Position numbers and translations under genes: made by a program. From Nelumbo lutea (lineage: Eukaryota; Streptophyta; Magnoliopsida; Proteales; Nelumbonaceae), in assembly GCA_022828595.1 (NCBI GenBank), contig JAKGHH010000005.1, positions 24,502,193 through 24,566,192 of the forward strand: a stretch of DNA of 64,000 bases. The letters are read 5' to 3'. This document shows, piece after piece, positions 35,721 to 47,140 of the stretch. Position 1 is the stretch's first letter, and every line of letters starts with the position of its first letter. The notes below the pieces were generated by a model. That model was not told where the DNA came from. It saw only the letters and a program-made list of their open reading frames with translations, and ran no database searches.

Positions 35721-36739
35721 CTGCATCAAGAAGGATTTAGCCATTTCGACGATGGGGGTAAAGTATGAAAAACGTGACCAGCTTGGGTTTAAACACTGAC
35801 AAGCATAGCTCGTTCTTGTACGTTGATCAAACTAAAGAATAACCGACGAGTATATAGTTCGGGCACACATGGTAATCACTTCATCGTGCACCATAGAGAT
35901 GCCTTGAATGATTTAAGGGACAGTTTGAAATAACGATTATCGAGAAGTCCTACTTTGGGTATGTAGCTCTAATAGCTCAGGTGTTGAGATCGCCTTAGCA
36001 AAAATAAAGAGTGCACACCATACTTAGAAGAAAAAGAAGAACTTTCATTACCATTTCAAAAAAAAAGAAAAAAAAAGAAGAGAAAAATGACAAAGCAATA
36101 ACCGAGCTAAGCAGCTCGAGAAAGTTTAACAATCACAGGGCACAACCGCCCAACCAAAGATCTTTGAAAGACCGGGTTTATGGCACCCGGGAGCCACCAG
36201 AAGTCCAGGAAAAACACTGCCTCAGGGATCTGCCCCCTCATCCTCATCCTCTGGGGAGTCAGGCTCCTCTTCCTCCGCTTGATCCGCAGTCTCGGGAGAC
36301 AGGCCCTTCATAGTGATGCCATCGAGGTTGAGCTCGAAGAACTTCTTCCGGACCAATCACCGGCAGAGCTTAAACCCAGAGCGGTACGAACTCAAGCCAT
36401 ATTCCACCTGGAGGTCGTGGTATTCCTGGGAGTCTTTGAAATCCCAAACCGCCTTCTCTCATTCAGCCTCCACCATCTGGTCAAAATTTTGAGTCCGATC
36501 TAGAAGAGTGGACTCCAAGTCCTATACCTACTGCCGAAGGAGCTCCCTCTTTGCCGCTACCCTCGATGACTCCTCACGGACGAGCAGCTTTGAGATTCAC
36601 TCCCCTTGCGAGTGTGATGGAGCTCGCCCCGAATCTGATCGAGCTCGCCCTGGAGCTTCTTATTAGTAGCCCGCTGGTCAAGGGCATCAACGTGGTGGAT
36701 GCGCGTCTAGAGAGCCATAGCATGGATGGCGGTATTCAC

Positions 36740-36810
36740 CTGCCAACAGAAAGAATATCAGAGGACAGCAAAAGGAAGAAAAATGGGAGAAGAAAGGAAA
36801 GAATCACTTA
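36740..36810 (-). other. intron 2 of the antisense gene (71 bp)
   Basis: Donor gtaagtgat after HCMV codons; pyrimidine-rich tract and acceptor tctgttggcag. The frame is kept across the join (CMV | VNTAIHAM). Confidence 0.75.
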
Positions 36811-37230
36811 CCACCATGCAATGAGAGGAGGAAAACGCGGCGAAGTCCCCGGGCTCCATATTCCCCCAATGGGCGACATCATCGTTGTTAATCGCCTTCT
36901 GGCTCCTCCGATGAGCCACGACATAGTCGTTCACCCCTTCCCAGTTCCCCACTGGGAACGGAGGGTAAGGGAATGGTTGGAGAGGGTTAAGGGGAGTCAC
37001 CCCCTGCTATGGGAGCTCGCCCCCTCCGATACCAGCCCCACTAGTTCCCTCGGATGGAGGTGGCGGGATTTCAAGCGGCGGGATCTCAGGCGAAGAGGAG
37101 GATAAAGTCAGCTCGGCATATCCGAATTCAGTACCCCCCGAGGTGGGAGTCCGGTCAGGGCGCGACCTCTTCACCTTGCGCCTTTGGTTGCTTGAAAGAA
37201 GGCGGCATGAGTCGACACCAGACATGATGA

Positions 37231-37333
37231 CTGCCAAGAAGAAATCACAGTATTAGTTCGGTAAGGACGAGATATATATGCATATGAACACAATGTCATG
37301 ACAAAAACCACTTGACCTAAAAGGACAACCTAC
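37231..37333 (-). other. intron 1 of the antisense gene (103 bp)
   Basis: The donor gtaggt after ...ctgagccccg and the acceptor ttcttcttggcag before the exon-2 ATG context are good plant splice sites. The exon reading on the left is recovered only in the frame that gives YYLAEEKLMQASLSP. Confidence 0.7.
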
Positions 37334-38243
37334 CGGGGCTCAGGCTAGCCTGCATGAGCTTCTCCTCGGCCAAGTAGTACAGGGGAAGCCTACTGATGCC
37401 CAGGACAGCATTGTTTTCTGAGTTTCAGGGTCCAGCTCGACCCCGGAGTCCTGGATGGTACCCCTCCAAGAAGTAGGGAAGGGCCACCCTTCGGGGTTGC
37501 GGACCAAAAAATAATCCCGCTTCCAAGTGGGGATTTTCTTCGGGAGCTCATGCAAGAGCTTGTAGCCACGACAGGGAGAGAAGTAGTAGAGACACATCTC
37601 CGGCAGAGCCCTAGGAGTGGCATTCTTTATACAGAGGATAGTGGAGAAGATGTCCAGACTCAAGGGAAGGCAGTATTCCCAACACAAGGATATTGTCCCA
37701 ACCAAGTTCTGGATGGCATTGGGATGAAGTTGGTCAATAGTGACATTGAAGTGGTTTAGCACCTCCACTATCAAGCGGTACAGGGGGAAACGCAAGCCAG
37801 CCTCGAGCTATTCCTGGTAAATGACTATATCATTGGGACCATGCTCCCATGGAAAGTTACTAGTGGGGATGCAGTAGAGAAGGTCCCTAGGAATGTGGAA
37901 ATAGCTAATCAGAGACCTAAGTCTCCCCTCTGTCATGGAGGAAGGGCCGAAAGTATCAGGCTCCCTTCCCCGCGAAGTGGAAGCTCCTTCGCCAGAGACC
38001 TCCCTGGCCCCCGAAACTTGCTCCCAAGCTCCCCTCGAGCTCGAGGGAGCATCATCATCTTGGTCACTACCCTGGTGATGGACATGGTATGGGTATCCTG
38101 ACATGATTGACAGTAAGTAAGACTCACCGAAAGGGGACGGGATGAAATAAGTTGAGGAACTCGAGTAGACTTGATAGATGTGCGACCTCAGAATCTGAAG
38201 ACAGCAAGATGGCATGAAGGGTAACGAGGCCCAGAGGGCCCTC

Positions 38244-38253
38244 CTATTTATAG
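38244..38253 (-). promoter_or_regulatory. TATA box of the antisense gene
   Basis: The minus strand reads ctataaatag, about 140 bp upstream of the antisense ATG at 38104 and outside the LTR. It suggests a dedicated promoter. 38105-38583 holds no other gene. Confidence 0.65.
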
Positions 38254-38566
38254 CCCCCACGTCTCCGAATCGATGACCCAGATCAAAGCAGATCCATTGG
38301 CTCGTAGGTGCACTGACCACACGCCTTCTGAAAACTGAAGGTGATTGGCGGCACGTCTTCCATGATTAAGGTAATGACGGCTGCATGATGTTCAAAATTA
38401 AGAGCCAATTCAGCACATTTTTGAAATCCAAAAAATTAGAAAAGTCAGGAAATCTCTTGATTCCTGCGAATGCATTTAATGTGAGTAGTCAATCAAGTTT
38501 GAATTTTGGTCAAATCAATCCATCATGCTTCATGAACTCCTCGTGCTAAGGCAATGCTCTCAGCTT

Positions 38567-38583
38567 AAGGAGTGGGGGCCAAT
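38567..38583 (+). other. polypurine tract of Retand-type element
   Basis: aaggagtgggggccaat, directly before the 3' LTR. It primes plus-strand DNA. Confidence 0.8.
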
Positions 38584-39437
38584 TGATGGAGGACGATTTG
38601 ACCCGACCTATGAAACGGTGACACATGGACACTGACTCAGCATGAGCGATAGCTCAGCATTATAGCCTAGTGCAACCAAGTGACGGGCCCATTAAGCAGC
38701 TCGCTACATCATAGCTCACAAAAGGAGGAGCTCGCCACAACGCAAGCTCCGGGTTCCCCGAGCTACCTTTGAAGGGATGCTTGGAGGCAACTTTAGCTCG
38801 CGAGCTAGGGGAACTAGCTCGCCCGAACTCCCAAGCAGACAAGTCATCCCAAGGACCAATTCTATTAAAGGTAATCCTGAAGTATTCCAAGCTCACTACA
38901 AAGTAGCTTGCGAATAAGCCGCATGAGCACTCCTCAGGAAGCTTCTATCTGATAGGCCGTACCGATCAAACTGTGCCATGTCCCTTACTGATAGCACAGT
39001 CCCTGTCCTTTCGACAGTCTACGTCCACGTCTCTTAGCAGATGGAGGCATGCTTGCTACTTTGGGGACATGTCACTCACCCGGACGAGGAGTACGTCACA
39101 ATGGCCACCTGCGCAGCCCTAGCAGGTAACAGCTATGGTAGGGGGCCAGTGGTGGTTATGCCCGACCTGACAAGAACGCCCTATAAAAGCTCCTAGGGCA
39201 GAAGAGAAACTTCTTTTGGAGACTTCAAATCTCTCGAGTATAGTGATAAAGCGCGACCTACACTCTTAGCCACCACACTCTTCTTTCCTTCCTTCTTGTG
39301 TTCTAACTTAAGCATCGGAGTATTCCCACCGGGTAAAATCCCCAGGAATCCTTCCTTTTCATCTTTTCAGGTGTCGTCCGTTGCCAGCAAGGAGCTAGTC
39401 AACAGCCAGCTAGGAGTGCCCGGATCGTGCCGCATCA
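38584..39437 (+). repeat. 3' LTR of Retand-type element
   Basis: TGatggaggacgattt ... cgtgccgcatCA, 854 bp, followed by acaac (39438-39442). A TATA box lies at 39182-39189. Confidence 0.95.
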
Positions 39438-39489
39438 ACAACTATTTGGTATGTGCTACACTGCTTATAGCCATTGTCATATACATATG

Positions 39490-39490
<1 letters not shown>

Positions 39491-39532
<42 letters not shown>

Positions 39533-39534
39533 AT
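39491..39534. repeat. (TA)n microsatellite
   Basis: An almost pure (ta)n run of about 16 dinucleotides, followed by gtatgtatata. It lies just right of the Retand-type element in host or CACTA-derived AT-rich DNA. Confidence 0.9.
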
Positions 39535-39760
39535 AATTTTTTGAATTTGTTTCTTTGTTAAACATTGTTTTAATATGTATCCTATGATTTTGAAATTTTA
39601 TTTGTTATTTTGCTTTGTGCCTAAACCTTCCCTTTATCTAAATCAAATAACCCATTTACTTAATTTGCATATACTTCCTAGTTTATCCATACATATGGAT
39701 ACAATTTATTTCTTTTTACTCAATTTATATATTTACTTTTTATTAAATGGAAGTTCCTTT
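39535..39760 (+). repeat. ~220-bp direct repeat, left copy
   Basis: AT-rich segment from 'aatttt..gtttctttgttaaacattg' to 'ttattaaatggaagttccttt'. It is almost the same sequence as 40777-40993, with a few indels. Copy 1 directly abuts the LTR start at 39761. No coding signal. Confidence 0.9.
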
Positions 39761-40776
39761 TGAAAGAATGGTGGGATCCATCGTATGGACGCCAAAGATT
39801 GCGGAATTGGGTGGGGCAAATTTCAAAAATTCCCCACCTTTCTTCCAATTGGGAATCACATTCCCTGATTTTAGAATCAAGATTCAAGGATCCTACTTGA
39901 ACCAAAACTGAACCAGAATTGAACCAAAAAGAGAAGGGAGGGATTATACCTGATCCAAAGAAATAATATCTCCCAAAGTTGGTGTTCACGCCCAAAGAAG
40001 ACACCAAGATCAGCTCCAACTGAAGATGACATAGTGATGATGGAGCCAAACCAGCAGTGTTCGTCCCATGAACCAGGTTCTTCTGAAGAACTCGATGGAA
40101 GACTGTGAGCACCAAACAAACAATCAAGAAGCTTTCTTGATTTTCTCAAACTGAGAACTCGAACTGGCAGAAAAGGTGGCAGCTGCTATTGGAGGAGAAA
40201 AGATAGAGAAGAAGATGGTGAACTGCTATTTCTTCTCTAGGGTTTCTGAGATCTTATCTCAAGAAAGCAGAGTGCTCTGTTGAAAAACTCCTAGGGTTCG
40301 AATTCAAGTAATTCGAATTAGGGTTTTTCTCCTCTTTCTTAATGATTAAGAAACCTCCTGATCATATCAGGAGCTGCCCTTATCCAAATCTATATTTAGA
40401 TCAAGGCTCTTCTTAATCTTATCCGCGGACTAGATTAGTTTTAAGGCTTATCCTAATCTCAGATCCGCCCCCTTAATAGGCTGGTCAAATCAGCCTAAAT
40501 CAAAATGGGCTTAAGGCCCATTAAGTGGTAACTGATCAAAAGTCTTCCAAACTACTGCCCAGTTGGGCTTCTTTATATGGCGTGGGACCCAAGCATTGAT
40601 CTACACACCAGCCATATGGGTTCGGCCCAGCCTTTGCTACAAGGCCTGGCCGAATTCACTAGAAAGCCCAATGAACCCCTTGAGCCCATCACATGGACCC
40701 TATGGGCCCAACACTTACACTAAGTGGCCCCTGGGCCAAGCCATCTTATGAAAACCCAGGGACTGTGGGCAGGTGC
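39761..40776 (-). repeat. truncated copia-like LTR (fragment F)
   Basis: Starts tgaaagaatggtgggatccatc, related to the copia LTR ends here but more diverged. It runs through the 'gggcttaaggcccattaag' and 'gcgtgggacccaa' blocks, then stops at 'gggcaggtgc', about two-thirds of the way. It is flanked on both sides by the ~220-bp direct repeat. The ORFs within it are chance frames. Confidence 0.85.
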
Positions 40777-40993
40777 AATTTTATTTGTTTCTTTGTTAAA
40801 CATTGTTTTAATATGTATCCTATAATTTGAAATTTTATTTGTTATTTTGCTTTGTGCTTGAACCTTCCCTTTATCTAAATCGAATAACCCATTTACTTAA
40901 TTTGCATACTTCCTAGTTTATCCATACATATGGATACAATTTATTTCTTTACTCAATTTATATATTTACTTTTTATTAAATGGAAGTTCTTTT
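40777..40993 (+). repeat. ~220-bp direct repeat, right copy
   Basis: Second copy of 39535-39760, beginning exactly where LTR fragment F is cut and ending 'atggaagttctttt'. Confidence 0.9.
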
Positions 40994-41838
40994 TAATATG
41001 ATATTCTTTTGTTTTTATTTTGTTTTTTACATTTATATCCTTTTTGTCTAATAAAATAATATTTTTACTTAATTTGCATTTAATCTAGACTACTTTTCAA
41101 TATATACTAATTTGTAATTTTTTAAATGGATATTTTTCATCATATTCAACTCCCTTATCAGAACTAAAGGGCTTGTAAGTGTTAGTGGATAAAAAGGAGT
41201 TTGAAAATTTTGTTTGATTTTATTCTATTAATAATTTCTATTTTATTTATTTTTACTTTTTGATTTAAAAAATAAAAAAAAAAACTATAACTATCAATTT
41301 TAGTTTGTAGATTGATCGGTCCCATTTTCAAGTCTCATGGATGAATATATGCAAGATCTTTTTAGTCCAGCCAAATAAACAATCAAATTTTCTTAACTTT
41401 TGGAGAATATCATAGACTAATATGCTTTTAATATTTTTCTTTTTGAAGTATAAGGTTGTATAGATGAGGCACGCGCCTCATCCAATCTGAGACCTAAGAC
41501 TCTCACTATGTATTCAACGAGGTTGAGGCAAGGCAGTTTGGCTTTGCCTCACCTCTTGGAGTACATCTCACTGCCTTCTAAAACACTGCCTACTGCTTCC
41601 ACTCTAATGAAGCTTGGAACATACATCAGTCAAACCCCCCTCAAAGAGTGGAAATGCCCTTGTGACTGGGAAACACCTCAAATCTCTGAAGGCCTTGGTT
41701 TTCCCAATGAGCAATCAGCAAAATTGAACTTGATTGTGTCTTCAGGAGTCAACAGAGCTGAAACAGAGCCTCTCCACTCTCTAACTGAAATCTCCAAACT
41801 CCTTTGTGGTCTTCAGCCAACGAGCCACCATGTTAGTT
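40994..41838. other. AT-rich non-coding stretch with unassigned 41461-41838 segment
   Basis: 40994-41460 is very AT-rich, with no gene. From 41461 the composition becomes balanced. A 20-bp palindrome, gatgaggcacgcgcctcatc, lies near 41466. A 119-codon plus-strand frame runs 41508-41867, but it resembles nothing I know and its last part enters Tat element 2. A 44-codon minus-strand frame overlaps it. I do not assign a gene. Confidence 0.4.
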
Positions 41839-41889
41839 ATTGCCCAAATTTCGTACCCACATTCTAAGTTATTGCCCACCTTGGTCCAT

Positions 41890-42475
41890 TAGGGATATTT
41901 GAGACTATTGAAATGGAAGCTGCCTCTAGAACCTAAGCCCAGGAATCATAACGAGAATGCATATTGTGTGTTTCACCAGGGACCCGAACACACTACAGAC
42001 CGTTGTTGGCCTTTAAAATTCGCTATTCAAAATTTGATTAAGCAAAATCTGATTACCTTCAACCTGGTATAGGACTATCCTCTCTACATCTAAGTATGGG
42101 CATAACACAAAATCCGTTACCTGATCACAAAGTTGGCCCCGTTTCATCCATTAACCTTGTGGAATCTAGAGAAGAAACTTTTATTGATCCCAAGAAGTTT
42201 ATAGTCCCATTGGAAAATTCCGTCATCTTGAATTATCCAGTAACCCACCTTAACTCGTTTATCCTCACCATTGAGCCCAAAAGCCCCCTCTTGTTATTTC
42301 TTACCCATTGCTTAGAAATCAACATTGCTCTGTTTCCTCCCACCGTCCATCTCTCAGGCCCATTAACTTTCCATCCCAAGTACCTTCTGTCATCTCTTAC
42401 TAGGAGAATTGACTTACTGGGTTGCCAACTGGGTCCCTAAAAATTATTTGGTGGAACCTGTAGTAGCTCATATAC
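41890..42475 (+). pseudogene. Tat element 2 gag C-terminus (zinc-knuckle region) and linker
   Basis: One frame reads KWKLPLEPKPRNHNENAYC, then FHQGPEHTTDRCWPLKFAIQNLIKQ (about 41960-42045), the Cys/His knuckle type seen in Tat element 1 (CSYNQGLGHVTDRC). A decayed linker ends ...NYLVEPVVAHIQD, matching NYYTEPVVAHVNQ of element 1 near 24960-25000. It is then cut by copia C at 42480. Stops and a frameshift are present. The upstream gag is lost. Confidence 0.8.
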
Positions 42476-42480
42476 AAGAC

Positions 42481-44360
42481 TGTCAGATAGTGTATGCCCT
42501 TATCTCCAATCAAAATGATGTACAATATGACATTTATTGTAAATGAATAAAATACATATTTGATTCATGTTATTATTGTGTGTTTCTATGTAATACCCTT
42601 AAACTGGACACTTATGAGACTCGTGTTAGTTTAGAATCTTCACAGCCGTTGGATAGATCTGGGGAGATTTATCTTGCCAAGGCTGACACTGATGTGCCGC
42701 CAAATTGGTTGGGGTGGCTTGTCTCAGCTGCCAGGGTGAGACCTGAGGTACATGTAGCATGAGTTTTGTTGAAACCCTGAACCAGACCAAAATTCCAGTA
42801 TTACCCTGGACATTGGAGATAGATGGGCAAAATTAAAATGTCACACCTAACCCCTATACTAGATTATGATACTGCACTAGGTGTCAGATTAGGTTATCTT
42901 TGATATGCCAATCAGTGAGATCCTTAGAGGAGGTCAAAACCTGGGTATGTTGGGACAGTCTGAGAATTCATCTGAGTGGGTGATCTTAGTGACAAGATCG
43001 GCCCCTTTGTCAAACAAAGTGAATGATCAAGGATGCACTCTCTCTAGTGGAAACCAAAACTTCTGGCATCCGATTTCAACCATTGAAATCTGTTTTATAA
43101 AATATATTTATATATATATATTCATATATATATATTATGGTTTCAAAATGTTTGCAAAAGGTTTTAATTCTCGGGATCCATGTGAGTAGAGAGTGTAGCA
43201 CTGTACCGTGCAGCCGAGGGAGAGGTCATCTCTTGTCAGGCAGTTTTTTATCATTATGGGTTGAGAGGTTATGTGTAAGAACATTAAGGGTAATACCTGA
43301 TGGGCTAATCTTGCATCTGACCACAGTCCTTGGGTTTTTATAAGGTGGCTTGACCCAATGACCATTTACTATAAATGTTGGACCCATTAAGAGCCCATGG
43401 TGATGGGCTCAGAGGTTCACTGTCACCTGTAGTGAATTCGGCCAGGCCTTATAACAGACGTTGGGCTGAACCCATGTGGCTAATGTGTAGATCAATGTTT
43501 GGGTCCCACACCATACAAGGATATCCAACTGGGCAGCAATTTGGAGGTTAAGTGAACACATAGACTTAATGGGCCTACAACCCAATTTGAACTATGATAA
43601 GGGATTGTCTCTATCCACTCAAAGGGTCCAGATCCAAATAAATATTTGGGTCAAGAAACTCCTAATTGGATTAGGAGGGTTGATCTTTATCTATAGATAA
43701 GATAAGGGATTATCATTATCTCGTAAAGAGAGTCCAGATCCAAATACATGATTTGGATTAAGAAACTCCTAATGGGGTTAGGAGAACCTCTCTTTAAGCC
43801 TATAAATTTAGGAGAAGGGCGGACCCTAAATCATCCTTCAGTTTTACTGATTCAAGAGAGAAGAAAACAAATACAGTTAGACTGACGCCATCTTCTTCTC
43901 TTGCCTTCTCCTGCTATTACCGTCATTACCAGTTTGATCAACACCTGTAGGAGCAATCAAGAAGAGTTCTTGATATTATCTTTTGGAGAAAAGATAATCA
44001 GAAGTCGTGTTCACCTGCCCTCCATCGAGTTCTTGCTTAAGAATTCGGTTCTTGCTGAAGAACCACCCTGATGATTCTGCTCCACCCTACATTGTGGCAT
44101 CTTCAGTGGGAGCAGCTTTCGGTATTCTCCTTGGGCATGAAGACCTTCGTTGGGGGTTACTACTACTCCTATGAGGTATATCCCCCTCCTACCTTTTGGT
44201 TTCAGATCTGGTCTGGTTTAAGTTCAAGATTGATCCTTGAAAATGCAGTTTTCTAAAATAGGGAAAGTGATTCCCACATGGAGGAGAGAGAAATTTTGAA
44301 ATTTTGCCCAACCTACCTGCAGGGTTTGGCCATCCATATGATGGACCTCTCATCCCTTCA
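42481..44360 (+). repeat. 5' LTR of copia C
   Basis: TGtcagatagtgtatgccc ... cctctcatcccttCA, 1,880 bp. The TATA region is altered (tataaattt, 43801-43809) compared with the intact box in the 3' LTR. A (ta)n run lies near 43108-43136. Confidence 0.95.
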
Positions 44361-44361
44361 G

Positions 44362-44378
44362 TGGTATCAGAACCAGGT
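44362..44378 (+). other. primer binding site (tRNA-iMet), copia C
   Basis: tggtatcagaaccaggt, one base after the LTR end. Confidence 0.93.
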
Positions 44379-46138
44379 TCAAATCTTGAACCAAAATTGG
44401 CCAAATCTGAAACTGCGCAAAAGGGTAGAAGGCGTTTTACCCGATTTACGCAGATTGTTGATTTTCTGGGAAATCGGTTCCCATATTAAGGGCGATTGAT
44501 CTGAAATTAAATATTTTTAAATCTGATCTATATTTAGAATTGTTCTTTATATTTATATTGATTTATGGGTTGTTCGTACGGTGGAGATCGAAGTCTTGAT
44601 TGGTGCAAGAAAATTGTGCACTTGTTCTGTTCATTCTTGTCTGTAATTAATTTTTTTTATTTTTAGACAGAATGTATAGGAATTCAATTTGATGTAATAT
44701 TAATAGAAAATTAGGGTTTTTCTATTTTATTTCATTCAAATTCGAAGCAGATCACGCAAGAGGAAGGAGTTTCGCAGATTTGGGTTTGGCTATCTGCGAT
44801 TTACAGTTTGAGAAACTGCAAACTACAAACTAACCTCTGTTTTGCAGGGTAGCAGATCTATGAACAGTCCTTGTATTGGTTCTTGAATGTCTTTTATCAG
44901 TAATTTAATTTCAGATCATAATCTTGAATTAAATCTTGAATTAAAAATCAAACCCTAGACCCATTCGAACCAGATTGGACCAAACTGGTTGGACCAAATC
45001 TATGGTTTGATGGAGGCTGTTCTCAGCCCTAATTTTTCATTTTTGGGTCCAGGAGTTGATGGTTAATTGCAAGATGTAATTTGACCCACACATGTAAAAC
45101 TCAGTTTTAATGTGTTAAAACTGCTTTAGCCCATTAAATGCATAAAAGCTATATGGGCCAAACTGCTCTTTGCAATTCAACTCATATACCTAGATAATAT
45201 TAATCAGTAATATGATGGATTATTATGGGCTTTAATAATGGGTTTTACAGATATTAATTGATTAGATCAATTTTGTTCCTGCATGTGATGTATGGATGCG
45301 TGATGTGCAACGTTCATGGGCCATAACTACTTGGCCCATGTTGATACGATAGCGGCTCTTGTGCACACCATGGCTGAATGCACATCATTGTCATGGTGTC
45401 CCTAAAGATCATTGGATGATCACCCTTCATGGTGGGCCCCACACATCCCCAAGAGGAACCGTGCGAAACCCTAGCCATTTAGGGCCCACCTAAATCTGGC
45501 TTTATGTAAGTTAGTGGGAGCCACTTTGGTTTGATCTAAACTAAACTAGGGCATAATATTTCGTTCCTTCTACTGAAATATGAGTGCATGTGATAGGGAG
45601 ATTCATATGATGAACTCTTTAAAGGCCTTCCATCATTAGCATGAAGATGGGTCCTTCAGTAATGAGGAAACGCACCATAAAATTGGGTTATCCATTTGCT
45701 GTTGGATCTGTTGGAATGTTTCATAAGATGATAGGGGCATCATAGACCGATGTGGGAGGGGCCTATCCTAAAATGGAAAATTCTCTCACGGTACCTTGGC
45801 ATTCACGAATTTGATGGGTAAGCACTCACTGGACAAAAATGTTTAATCTAAAATGACAATGAACCTTGTCTGACAGAGGCCAAAGGGAAAGCTCATAAGA
45901 TGAGTGGATATGATCCTTCACAGAAAGGTGGTGGGGTTATGCAGGTGAAACAGTTGGCTCCATGCACCCTATGTGACTTCCCACATTTCTAGAGACATAA
46001 TTCACTGTCTCCATCACTAAGATAGGAGGGAAATCTCAGAGATGAACAAATGAGAATGAAACATAAATTAAAAGCCATATATATGTAGATAGCATGAATC
46101 AAATAAGGTTGTGGACTAATAGTTGCTTTTTATCAGAA
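44379..46138 (+). other. long non-coding leader of copia C
   Basis: About 1.76 kb, colinear with the leaders of A and B (for example 'gaaccagattggaccaaact' near 44958 and 'gatcattggatgatc' near 45407). No credible ORF, although several short upstream ATG frames occur. Function unknown. Confidence 0.8.
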
Positions 46139-47140
46139 ATGGCAAATGGACAATTCACAAAATTGTTGGATGACAACAAACTTAAAGGCCCAAATTGCGC
46201 TGACTAATACCGAAACCTTATGTTGGTCCTGACATCAAAAAAGTTGGACAAAGTAGCTAAAAATCCTGCTCCCTAACGTCCGGGTGATAGGGCTTCTGAG
46301 ACCCGTAGGAAAGACTACCAAGAATGGGAAGAGAAAAATTCCCTTGTCTGTTGCTACATTATAGCATCCTTAGACAATCCGATACAGCGACAGTTCGATC
46401 ATATCGAATTGTCCAAGGATATCCTAGACAGTCTAAGGACAATGCATGAGGAGCAGAATCGTTCTACTCATCAAAAGGTCTTGAAACAGTTCATGACTGC
46501 GCAGATGTCCAAGAACCAGTAGGTTTATGACCATTGTCTTAAGATGATGGGATATATCAATGAACTTGAGGCTCTTGGATCCGACCTTGACCATGTCACT
46601 AAGATGGATGCCATCCTAAATTCTTTGCCTCCTTCTTTCAATCAGTTCATCATGAACTATAACATGAACAAGCTAAATGTTAGCATCCAGGAACTCAACA
46701 ATATGTTGCAGAGGGCCAAGGAACTGATCAAGAAGGATGAACCCATTAACATGCTTGTTGAAGCCAGTAAATTGGGCAAGAAGAAGAAGAAGGCAAAGAG
46801 AAAGCCTCAAAAGAAAGCTACTAAGTCCAAGAGGAAGAGGAAGGACAAAGCATCAAATGCTTGTCACTTCTGCAAACAGGCCGACCACTGGAAAAGAAAT
46901 TGTCCTCAGTACCTAGAATCCATGAAACAAGGTAATTTTGAATCTTTTGTCACAGAAACCAATTTGTTGGTAACTTCTGCTTCCTGGTGTATTGACTCCG
47001 GGGCTTCGACTCATGCGTGTAACTCACTACAGGGGTTCAGGACAAGTAGAAGACTGAGTGACAGAGAGGTGACTCTTTACTTGAGGACTTCTGCAAGTGT
47101 TGCAACTATAGCTAAAGGAACTATAGAGTTAATTTTTTAG
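46139..47140 (+). pseudogene. copia C gag and protease
   Basis: ATG 46139 (MANGQFTKLLDDNKLKG). Stops at about 46204, 46274 and 46520; then 198 open codons (46544-47140) with LNSLPPSFNQFIMNYNMNKLNVS, a Lys-rich basic stretch and a zinc knuckle CHFCKQADHWKRNC (C-x2-C-x4-H-x4-C, 46860-46901). The protease site WCIDSGASTHACNS follows at about 46984-47025. Gag forms the particle and the aspartic protease matures it. The start is supported by the same ATG context in A and B. Early stops disable translation, but knuckle and protease site are intact. Confidence 0.93.

Larger units (their letters stand above)
36222..38104 (-). pseudogene. antisense three-exon gene in the Retand-type element (putative gypsy type transposon domain)
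   Basis: Opposite in strand to gag-pol. ATG 38104 (MSGYPYHVHHQGSDQDDD). Exon 1, 38104-37334, holds LEAGLRFPLYRLIVEVLNHF, QLHPNAIQNLVGTI and WKRDYFLVRNPEGWPF, like the 'putative gypsy type transposon' (Transposase_28) family. Intron 1 is 37333-37231 (gtaggt...ttggcag). Exon 2, 37230-36811, starts MSGVDSCRLLSSNQRRKVKRSR, has a Pro/Ser-rich middle and ends HCMV. Intron 2 is 36810-36740 (gtaagt...ttggcag). Exon 3 from 36739 (VNTAIHAMAL; then a helical RATNKKLQGELDQIR) continues after a frameshift near 36600 to YGLSSYRSGFKLCR and an acidic tail, stop 36222-36224. There is a stop at 37808 and a frameshift near 37415. A TATA box lies 140 bp upstream. Function is unknown; related antisense ORFs occur in plant Tat elements. 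Confidence 0.8.
28690..39437 (+). mobile_element. Ty3/gypsy Tat-lineage (Retand-type) retrotransposon, full length
   Basis: 10,748 bp, flanked by the perfect 5-bp duplication acaac (28685-28689 and 39438-39442). The two LTRs are each 854 bp. Order: LTR, PBS, gag, protease, RT, RNase H, a second archaeal-type RNase H, integrase, ~117-bp tandem repeats, an antisense gene (38104-36222), polypurine tract, LTR. The second RNase H and the antisense ORF with a 'putative gypsy type transposon' domain place it in the Retand/Tat group of plant elements. Coding frames carry stops and a frameshift, so it is probably dead but only moderately old. Confidence 0.95.

Noticed and set aside
36551..37105. 184-codon plus-strand ORF in the Retand-type element
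   Set aside because: It lies opposite the antisense exons 2-3, where the minus strand shows splice sites and domain-like sequence; it has no recognisable motif.
41504..41510. 'cactatg' as the missing CACTA partner end
   Set aside because: It is in the same orientation as the first end and has no subterminal repeats around it.
41508..41867. 119-codon plus-strand ORF
   Set aside because: No motif known to me, overlaps an opposite frame of similar quality, and its end enters the Tat 2 gag remnant.
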